This document shows, piece after piece, positions 24,701-34,182 of a stretch of DNA of 64,000 bases. Position 1 is the first letter of the stretch. The number at the start of each line of letters is the position of its first letter. The notes beneath the pieces were generated by a model, which was given only the letters and a program-made list of their open reading frames with translations, was not told the origin of the DNA and ran no database searches. The stretch is from Warburgia ugandensis (lineage: Eukaryota > Streptophyta > Magnoliopsida > Canellales > Canellaceae), in assembly GCA_035236585.1 (NCBI GenBank), contig CP141139.1:34605217-34669216 (forward strand), written 5' to 3'. The translations under genes and the position numbers were made by a program.

Positions 24701-25825
24701 AAGAAAGTTAAGATATGCCCTTCAAGAAAGACAATCTTGTTCTGTCAATAAAATGACTGATTGTTATATGCCATTGCTCCAAAGGATAGTATGAGCCAAA
24801 ATGAGATGATCCCTGCATTATCAAAAAGGTTTATTCAAACAATGTGTACCTTGATTATCAAGTCAGACAGCATGAAAGATTCCTTGAGAACTATTACCCT
24901 TGAGGATGCATAGAAAAATAAAACTTGAAAAAGAAGAGAAAAGAAAAGAAAGGAGAAGATGAAGCAATCTCTAAGGTGATTATTACAAATCCCTACTCAG
25001 CCAAGTCGAGTCATCTTAAGTCCTACCCAATGACATTGAATTCAGAATTAGGTCTCATAGGGTACCGCATAGAATTCAAATCTTGTGAATTTTTAATTAT
25101 ATTTTGACAAGTCAAGGTTGCATCAAGTTCAAAATCAAATCTCACATGCAAAAGCAAAGTACATATCTTTCTTTTCCTTTATTTCTCTTTGATGCGCTAT
25201 CCTTCATAATTGCAAATGATAAAGTGTGATCTTTCATCAACTATTCTATTTCAATCTACTTTGTTCCCATTGATTTGAGAAACAATTGGTTCAACTAATG
25301 TTTCACTATGTACAAGAGTTATCTTGAAAGTCTAAATTTTAGTGATAGCTAGAGATCTACTACAACAAAGGTCCTTTATTTGATTCTTAAGACCTCGAAT
25401 CTCATTGTCAAGCTCTCAAAGTTTTTTTTTTTAATCAATTTCTTCTCCTATCTGATGAGGATAAACTGCATGACGCGCATAACTCTGAGCAAGAATTTAC
25501 TCCTATCTACACAAGGACAAACTGTGAAGATTTTGTTTGATCTTCTAGCGTCCTCATTTACTCTAAAGAAAATCCATTATCCTTCCAAGATCTTTTCTTG
25601 TACGATGCTTGACATGATAATTGTTGATCCCCATGTTAACATAAAAAACATGTTTTATGAAACAAAGAGCCATGACCTGCTTCTTGACGAACATTTGGTA
25701 GTGACAGATAACTTTGGATCAATTAATTATCAAGCAGCCCTAGCTCTCCCTTGAGTGATATCATTATGAACATGCTAGTATTAACGAAGTTTCCAAGTTC
25801 TCATGCACATCCAGAGTTAATCCGC
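24701..25825. other. Unassigned region, possibly further gypsy or LINE sequence
   Basis: It holds a 124-codon plus-strand open frame at 25380-25754 with DMIIVDPHVNIKNMFYETKS-like sequence that I do not recognise, and a lysine-rich short frame at 24925-25107. Codon pattern and context do not favour a host gene. It most likely belongs to flanking transposon debris. Confidence 0.3.
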
Positions 25826-26215
25826 ACGAGGCGCATGCTACAAAAATCCAGGACCACTTGATATTGGTGGCATTCTTCGCATTTGTAGAGGGGAAGTGCT
25901 CTTTGATTGTGCTGGTCTAATTGGATGGAGTGACTCTAATGAAGCCGAGCTACTCGCAATCATCAATAGTTCGAGTGTATGGATGCACCCACTGAGAGTT
26001 GAAGGGGATTTAATTAGCAGTCATAATTGGATGTCTGAGATCCAAAAATGATCCCCCATGGCAATTATGGATATTGATCGACAAAATCAAGTTAGTGATT
26101 AGTGGCGAAGATATCTCCTTCTAGAGTACATTGTACTCAGCAAACACCAAGGCTAAAGAGCTTGCTAGAGAGGGAGTGGTTCTAGATGGCTTCCGTATTG
26201 TGCATCCTGTTTAAC
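25826..26215 (+). pseudogene. Plant RNase H-like (RVT_3) domain fragment
   Basis: On the plus strand, PGPLDIGGILRICRGEVLFD near 25849-25908 is followed by GWSDSNEAELLAIINSS. This matches the G-x-GGVLR-x-x-x-GE and D-x-x-x-AEL-x-AI pattern of the RNase H domain found at the end of plant LINE polyproteins and in stand-alone plant RNase H proteins. Only the first part of the fold is clear. A DKIKLVISGEDISF-like stretch near 26080 and AKELAREGV near 26150 fit the domain's C-terminal helix (…ADxLAREG). The N-terminal catalytic aspartate strand is missing or broken. This is probably an isolated non-LTR fragment. Confidence 0.6.
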
Positions 26216-28199
26216 ACACTTTCATTTAGATTGCAATTACCATTTTTGGATGGTTGATTGTAGATCTCTTCGATTAGATTTACCGCCGGCTGGTCACCGG
26301 TACAAATATGCCACTGTAAAAGAAACTTTACCGGCAGAAATATGCTGCTAGAGGATTGAATCTGCTGGTAGAGATTATCCTGCAAACCTCTCACCATAAA
26401 ACACTATGTTAGCTCCTCTCTCTCTTCGACACATGCCCACACAATTGCATGTGCACGTGTGTCCTTCACTAGTACTCGTGGAAAATATAAACTAAGCACG
26501 GGCCACTAGGACTATTTGAGATAGGCACAACGTCATTGCCACACAGTTAGGCAGACCCACTTTTACATGAAGGCCTACCTTCAGATGATCTCAACCATTC
26601 ATCAGATGGGTCCATTAATGATATGCAAATACTGCAGCCCCGACCTAATTAATTTGGTCATGTAAAGCAGATTGTTTCTCCACTCACCCAAAACCCCCCA
26701 AACCCCCCGCCGCGCCCGCCTCACCCCCCCTCCCCCACCCCCCCGGCCTGTCCATTTCATACTTACCAGAATCCTAGAGTGTTGGGCATTTTCCCATCTA
26801 TTTGTTTCAGTTGGTGTTTCATCTTCCGACTGCAAGAGTCTCTGTCCGAAGGACAGCATTCCCTCGGTAGCTGTTAATAAGAAACAAAATAGAAGGTACT
26901 TGTGTCTTTTTTAATGTCAAGGTACTTTCATCTCTTTTCTGAAAACTGAAGAATTCGAGTGAAGACCGTTAAAATACGTGATTCAAGTCCCAACCAATGA
27001 CTTTTACCGGCAATATCTTCTTGATCAAAATGGTAAGAGTTACTCTGCCTACGAGTTCTAAGAAATAATAGACAGCCCCGATTCTCTCTTGTAGATAAGA
27101 TCTCTGTCTGTCCCAAAACTGAAACTGGGTATTCATTGCGAAGTTTACTACATTCTAGTCTTTTATGGAATATATCGGTTGGCACAAATTGCATCATATC
27201 ATAAATAGTTATTTTTGGTGGAATTCTTTTTATGGATGTCCTAATGTCCTGTTTTCGATATTCTTATCTATTATTTTGGAGATTTATAATTCTTCTATTT
27301 TACTGGATGGAATTTTAATTTTAAAATCCTAAAAAAAGAAAATATCACTTAGGATTCGGATTTCCAAACCATTTCGGTAGTTCTACCATGCAGCTACTGC
27401 ATTCGTTACAAGGGCGACATCCGATGTACCTGCTGTTGACAATGTCTCCGCTTTTATTTTTTCTCGTCTTCGTTGACTCTTTTTTGTTCTTTCTTTTTCC
27501 TTTTCTTGGAAAGATCACTCTTTTCGTTTCTAACTGGGCGTTGACTGTTGCAAATGTTTATTACTTTTTCTTTTTTTTTATCCAGTTGATCAGAGTTGAG
27601 GTGGGTCCTTCTCAAGGTCTATTTATCTCTCCCTTTCCTTCTTCTCTTTCACATTAGCTTGTTCCCTTCTATCTAGTTGGGCGCTGGCTGGTAGAACTCT
27701 TATTTATTCCCGAATGGTCAGTCGTATTTCTATTATAAAAATAGAAGGACTATAAGATCGATCTCCTACCTAAAAGAAGGAAATGATGTTGAGTAGTTTA
27801 AGACGGTTTTGTCAAGAAAGGTTACCAGGTATATCATTTCTCGGCCCTTGTTAACTATAGCAAGGACTGGAAATCACTTCGGAATGCTAACAGCCACTCC
27901 GTAGGAGCGTGCCTGGACTGCAAATCACTTTGGAACGGCTATTAGCCTATTACATAACGGAACCCCACTTTCGGAAAATCCAACCCATTCTTCTCTGTTC
28001 GGGCATTGGATTTCTTCTATACAAACTATTATGATGATTGTAATCTGAAGTATCATAGAAACTGCTATCATAGAAGTAGAATTTACATGTTCAAGAAGTT
28101 TTCAGAATTGATTCATTTCCTGTGAGCATGGTATTACTTTCTAGTCGCTACAATCATCTTATCTATATGAATGCTTTTTTGAAAATCAATAGTAATTAA
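26216..28199. other. Non-repetitive region with mixed composition; no confirmed gene
   Basis: No protein similarity recognised. 26480-26960 includes the C-rich tract described separately. 27390-28130 looks different in base use from the AT-rich transposon background, and an open frame at 27388-27657 encodes a hydrophobic, phenylalanine-rich chain of 89 residues that I cannot assign. Within it, GGACTGGAAATCACTTCGGA (27863) and GGACTGCAAATCACTTTGGA (27914) form an imperfect short duplication. An organelle-derived insertion is possible but unproven. Confidence 0.3.
26694..26744 (-). other. C-rich tract; G-quadruplex-capable on the minus strand
   Basis: Runs of six, six, seven, five and seven C (26694-26699, 26703-26708, 26724-26730, 26732-26736, 26738-26744) lie within 51 bp. 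Four or more G runs on the minus strand with loops of one to fifteen bases satisfy the usual G-quadruplex pattern. Confidence 0.8.
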
Positions 28200-29080
28200 A
28201 AAGCTGTAGCAATGAGACGAACAAGTCAGATTATCCAAAGGTGGGCACTCCATGGAATATCATTTTACATAAAGAACTTTCCTTTGTGGACCATCATTCT
28301 ATCTCATTCAATCTAACACCATCTCACCATTCCATCTCAAGTAAAAGCTTTCCCATTATATTAAGAGCAAGCTATCTCACTATATAACACCCCATCTCAA
28401 GGCATATAAAGTTATCACCGTTACATGCAAACTCAGTCTATATTACTCAACCTCAAGATACACTAAAACTTTAATGGTGCTTGAGATGATTTGAGCTAAG
28501 TTTTCTTCTCTTTTTTCTTCTATTTGAGCTAGGTTGAGATGACAAATTTGGTATGCGATGAAGTGAGATGACCAAAGCTATCATTTAAGCTATGTTTAGA
28601 TGAGTTGGAAGGGATGAACTTAGATATGATAGTTGAAATGAGTTGAAGGAGATAGGGTTAGAAGAGTTGGAGGGGATGGATTGAGGTGACATGATATGGC
28701 TCATTTCCATGTCAAGCAAAATATAGTGGTGGGGCTGGATTTTGGAATGAGAAGAATTGGCTCTCAATTGACACTAATGAGATAGCATGCGTGCTTGACA
28801 TGGAAGTGATATACAAACCACTAATAGTATGCTAGGTTGGGAATGGGAGTTTTCATCTCATCTCAAGCACCACCAAAAGTAGACTAAGATTAGATGGTTT
28901 GCATCTCATCAAAATCAATGATCACTAATAGTGAGCTAAGATGAGATGGTTTCACCTCAAGCACAAAGATGAAGAGATATCACTTTGTCTTAACTCAGCT
29001 CAAGCACCACTAATGGTGAGATGGTTCATCTCATCTTAAGTCAGCTTATCTGATATAAGCACTACTAACACTCTATAAAC
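28200..29080. repeat. Cluster of short direct and inverted repeats (GAGATG / CTCAAGCACCA family)
   Basis: Words such as CTCAAGCACCACYAA (28866, 28994), CTAAGATGAGATGGTT (28936) and CTAAGATTAGATGGTT (28884) recur. TTAATGGTGCTTGAGATGAT (28471) is an inverted partner of AGCTCAAGCACCACTAATGG (28990). The block may be a small, diverged inverted-repeat transposon (MITE-like) or a collapsed set of them. No target duplication was identified, so the class is open. Confidence 0.45.
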
Positions 29081-30511
29081 TATTTTTTGTATGCTTGAAA
29101 GAATCAAGGCCACAATTACACTAGGGTAAGGCAAATCCTTTACTACCAATGTTGAAAATCATGTATGTTAATTGAATTTTGATTACCATTTGCTAAAATA
29201 ATGCTAAAGCCATGTATTTCTATTCTAAGAAAAACTACCAAATGGTACTTATCCATTTGAATAGCTTGCTTAAACATGCCAATGCACAACCCCTTTTAAT
29301 TTTCTATAAAATAATATAAAAAATAAACCAATCACAGAATTACTAATTGATATGATAATAGGTTATGTTAAAAATACTAAACACTATTTCTAAAAAAATA
29401 TATATTAAAATTAAGATATAAATAATCATAAATATAGGGAGCCGATATTCACACACCCCCCATTTGAGTTTCATCATACTTTTATCTAGGGGCTCACTTT
29501 CATGATAATATTAACTATGTAATTGAGTGGTTTTGCAGTAGATGAGGTCTGACCCTAAACCACTTACATTTGATGATTGTACTCTTATATTTTTTTAGTT
29601 CTAAAATCAACAATATAAAATTTAATTGAATGAAAAATAGCTAGAAAATCAATGTCGGATCATTTAAAATATGTGATGTTTGAGATATGATCCATCTATA
29701 GCAAGATGCTTAAGAAGAACAATTTGATTACTAGAAAAGATGGACCACACATGTACTTTTACCATGTAAAAAACCCCAAAATTGGGTATTGACATTAGTA
29801 CCAAAGTGTTATGGGAATATCAGCTTCCTAAATATATGGTCAAATTATTGAATATCAATTTATTATAAGAACATATGATTTTATAATACTAAATTAACAT
29901 TGAAATGATCGTTAGAATTAGTATGAGGCACCAGTATAATTGATACATTTAGATTTTGATTCCAACAATTATGATGGTCTATACTATTACAATAAGAGTT
30001 TGATAAATTAATGTCCAATAAATTAATAATTGTGCTAATATAATTCAATCTCTCTCATCCCAACTTGGGCTAGTGTGGTAAATTAATAATCTCAACAAAT
30101 TTAGAAGATCATACATTTTGAAATTTTTCTTAAGGACTCATTGAATATAGACATTAATATTGACTTCACAATTTCTAGAGAGAGAGAGAAGTTTGTTTAG
30201 TTATGGAGAGAAACTTGAAAGATTAGAGAAAACTAGGGATTAAGGGAAAATATAGATAAAGAAAGGAATAAAGAGAGTGATAGATTTAGTAGTTTAGAGA
30301 AAAAAGGAAAATATTGAGATTTTTTATAAAATAATCCAACAAGAAGAGTTTTATGTATATTAATTTATTGAGATTTTTATGAAATAAAATATCCTTAAGT
30401 TAATAGAAAATCTTTGGCACAAGCTATTAATTTAGGTTGATGATAGATACACCCTTTCTCTCTTTGTTTGTCCATATCTCTCCCTACAAAAAGAGTGTCC
30501 TGGGTTAGAAA

Positions 30512-30555
<44 letters not shown>

Positions 30556-30857
30556 CACACACACACATGCATATATATACATATATATATATATGTATGT
30601 ATGTATATGTATCATCACCCTTAATTTATTAGACTTCTAATGTATGTTACTCTTTGTTATTAAGCCCCTAACATTAGGAATTGAAAGTTGGAACCAACTA
30701 TCCAAATGTAAGGAAGTGGCTTGTGCATATATTTGAAGTTTTAGCCTCATTAGACCAGTTATCTACATCTTAAGGCTGATCTAGACGCCATCTGATTAGT
30801 ACTCCAAATCAAATGATTGATTGTTCGCAAAAATGTCACCATTAATGAATGTTATTG
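29081..30857. other. AT-rich intergenic DNA
   Basis: No gene or element recognised. GAGA-rich sequence at about 30178-30190 and the TA/CA/TATG microsatellite at about 30518-30612 are the only obvious structures. Confidence 0.5.
30518..30612. repeat. Compound microsatellite (TA)n-(CA)n-(TA)n-(TATG)n
   Basis: A run of about 17 TA units is followed by CGACACACACACACATGCA, a second TA run and three GTAT units. It is a slippage-prone simple repeat just left of the solo LTR. Confidence 0.95.
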
Positions 30858-33726
30858 TGTAACGACCCGAGTTTTTATAATACATTTTTGTAATTCTTTT
30901 TGAAATGTTGGGCCCTTAGTTGTAAAAGTATTAAGAAAAAGCAGCAAAAAATATTTTTTTTATTAAAAGACCCTTTTAGAAAAACCCCAAGTTTTTTTTT
31001 TTTTTTTTCTCTCAAAAAGGATGATCAGCGAAATGAGTGCTACATTTCTACCGAAAATCTAGGAGAGTTTCCTCTAATTTTTGAACATTAGACATTTAAC
31101 GCATGTTATTGTGAAGTACCTGATAAACATAATTTTTATTAAAAAAAAATTATAAAAAAAGAATAAGGGAGACTTTGTCTCCATCTCATCACATTTACAA
31201 ACATGACAAAGTGTTTGAAAATAAAAATAAATGAAAACCAAAGAAACCTCCACGACTTAAAATATATTGGCCAGAATCAATCCAGTCACAACCACACAAC
31301 CATGACCTCAAGTTACATGTCTACATATCCATAAAGTAAAGTCTTATTAGATCAAAGTATTACTTCAGTCTACTATTTAAATTAACCATAATGCAAACCT
31401 ATTTGATATACCTAATTTGTCATGTTGAACTCTCTAACACAGTCCTCTGCTTCATTTTCCCTGTCCTATGTATTCAACCTGAGACATTGTAAATAATTTA
31501 CAATGTTTTAGCAAGCTTGCGCTTGTGTAGCAATTTCACATCTATTTTACCAAGTTTTTAATTCAATTCTAAACAGCATTTCAAATCATTTTTCATGCAA
31601 TTTCTAAAGAATAGAATGGTCAAATCAGGGATAAAATACATGATTTAAGCTGCATGCCAATTTCAGTTCACGATTTCATGCTAAAACATTTCAGATAGTG
31701 TCAATATAAAACATGCACCACTTTAAATACATATTTTTCAAAATGATTGAATCATCATAGTAATCTCAAGTAAATTGCAATATAGAACATATCTGAAAAT
31801 CACAATCATAACTTGAGAACTATGTGAAAGATACACATATAACTTGATAAATCCAACACAATAAGATCCTCAAAGTATTAAAGTAATCATCGGTTAAACC
31901 ATGAATGCCGGCAATCCCAAACCGACAACATCATCACATGCACATGTGCACCCCGACAAACACATCAGGCAGTTGGTCATGAGTACTCATCTAATGACCA
32001 TCATCAAGCCCATCTACGTGGGTCACAAAATAGAAATCATATCGCACTCTATGCTCATGACTAGATTACTGAATCGTGCCTTTCTGGTATCTAGAGAATA
32101 GAACCGCAGCTTCCATGGCAACTACAGATACATGACTACCTCTAATGGTTGTTCCTACCATAGCAGTTTAGAAAAATGATGCCACTTTAAGCATGGATAC
32201 CTACCACCTTTGGTGGTTAGAGGCCGGGAGGCTACCCCATACAACCTCTTAGTATAGTGCCCACCATGCCCATTAGCTTAAACAAAGATATGTCTCAATC
32301 CCAAAATGATATTAAAACATATATCCTATACTCATGCAAAATTATGCATTTTTGTGGCTCATCTCAAAACAGGGGATTAATGCAATTTCGATTATAATAA
32401 TTTTTTTCAAAAACACACAAGAGCATATAGCAAGCAATGTCTTTTTCATTTCTCACATAAAATCATGCATCATGAATATGAAGATATATAGATCCCATGC
32501 CTCATTTGCAAACATTGCATTCTTAAAAAGCATAAAACAAGGTATCATGATGAAGTGTAAATTCCATGATAGTTAAGTAATCTCAACTAGAAAACATGAT
32601 AAACTAATATTTGATTATTTAAAATCTCAAGGGCAAATAGATGTTAAAACCACCTACCTCTTAGGCAAAATTCCTAGTTTGGCTACGTTCCTTCTTCAAC
32701 TCGACTTATAGGTCAATCTCCTCTATTGATGTTACAGAGATCTTGTCAAAGTTGAATCATATACAATTGAGTACATAAGAATTTTATTTTAATCAAAGTC
32801 TGACAGTTTAGGTCATCATAAATTGCTTAACTTTTCACTAACCATCTATTCCATAGAGGAATACATGATCAAATAAGTCCTAGATCCATCATGCATTTAC
32901 CAATTAGTGATCCACAGTTTTAGATTTGCACTTACTATTCACTTAATCCCATTGATAGGCAATTCTAGATCCGAAGGTTTAATCCAATAAATCATGGTAA
33001 AATGACCTAAGATTTCGAGGTCTAATCCTTATCCTCATCTCTCTTTTAATTATTTTTAAATATAGTATTACGATATAACTTTCAAGGATGATTGCCTAGG
33101 ATGGAAGTGTGTATCATCTGGACCCCATTCGAAATCGTTTGGGAAGAATCCAATCCATCAAAGGCTTTGGTTTGTTTGCAACCATTAGTCAAAAGTCACA
33201 AATATCTAAATTTAGGGTTTTAGTACAAGATTAAGTGATCGGATCTTGATCTCAACATGTTATTTAACATTTTTGCTAATGGATTAAGGAATCGTTTTAC
33301 TAATCCTATGTTAATTTGAGCTTAGAGATGCAATGGTGGCATTTGATATCAGATTAGCCATTGTTAAGTCCTTATTCCTTTACTACCCAACCAGATGTCC
33401 ACATTATTCATCAATTTCCATCTAGATCTTTTAATTTTTTTCATATATTAGTTAATTTAATGTTTTAAAACACATCCGTGGCTTCTGATCATTAATCAAA
33501 TGTCAAGAAGTTATTGTGAAAATAGTACCTGATCAGACAGCTATGATTGTTCAATCTATTTCTAGCTTAGATCTACCAATTTTGTGTGATTTGAGCTACA
33601 TTAAGTCTTTAATGTCTTTCAAAAGATAAATTCAGTGAAACCTAAATATGAAGATTATCTCATTTATATTCATCAAAATTAATTTATAATCTTTTAAAAT
33701 AGAATTTAAAATTTAGGATTGTTACA
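30858..33726 (-). repeat. Solo long LTR of a third Tekay-like family
   Basis: 2869 bp beginning TGTAACGACCCGAG and ending GGATTGTTACA. The start aligns with Tekay 1 (TGTGACGACCTGGG, then TTTTT...AAAA...GGGCC). Likely target duplications are TATTG (30853-30857) and TAATG (33727-33731), with one mismatch. No internal region or partner LTR lies next to it, so it probably arose by LTR-LTR recombination. It carries the stem-loop (31484-31506) and the AGCAAGCTTGCGCTTGTGTAG block seen in the other families. It lacks their GC-rich block. The minus orientation is inferred from alignment to Tekay 1. Confidence 0.72.
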
Positions 33727-34017
33727 TAATGTTTGTTTCGTATGGTGCCTAGATCCACTAGGTCCTTTATAATATGATAATTACTTCTATGAGCCAGAAT
33801 CGTTAGTCCTAACAGTCAAAAGATAGAAAGATGCATTATGGTGCATATGAGTAGGTGAAATTCAATTAGTGGGTTAATCCACCTCATGAAATCAGTAAAG
33901 AAATTCAAATATAATTCCTTCACATCCTATATATCCATAGTAGACATAGAAATCAATCAAGAAATGTTTAAGCATTAACTTGTGCAAATATATATTAGCA
34001 TCAACACACTGCATCGG

Positions 34018-34182
34018 ATCCTGAGTGAGATGAAAAATGGGCAAGGTTGCTCAGGCATTCCCCCAAAAAGCAATAAGCTACATCATATCCTAGCTGTAGT
34101 GGAAAATGAGCAAGGATTGCTAAAGCATGCCCTCAAAAGCAATGTGCTACATTAGAATCTAGGTGTAGTGAAAAGTAGGCAT
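34018..34182 (+). repeat. Tandem 5' monomers of LINE 2 (two full, one partial, about 69 bp)
   Basis: Units start GGATCCTGAGTGAGATG (34018), TATCCTAGCTGTAGTGG (34086) and GAATCTAGGTGTAGTG (34155). Each full unit contains AAAATGRGCAAGG, TTGCTNARGCATKCCC and AGCAATNNGCTACAT. The third breaks off after AAGTAGGCAT. Confidence 0.75.

Noticed and set aside
27388-27657. An 89-codon hydrophobic open frame that could be read as a membrane protein
   Set aside because: Phenylalanine runs come from T-rich DNA, and no family pattern, promoter or conserved neighbour supports it.
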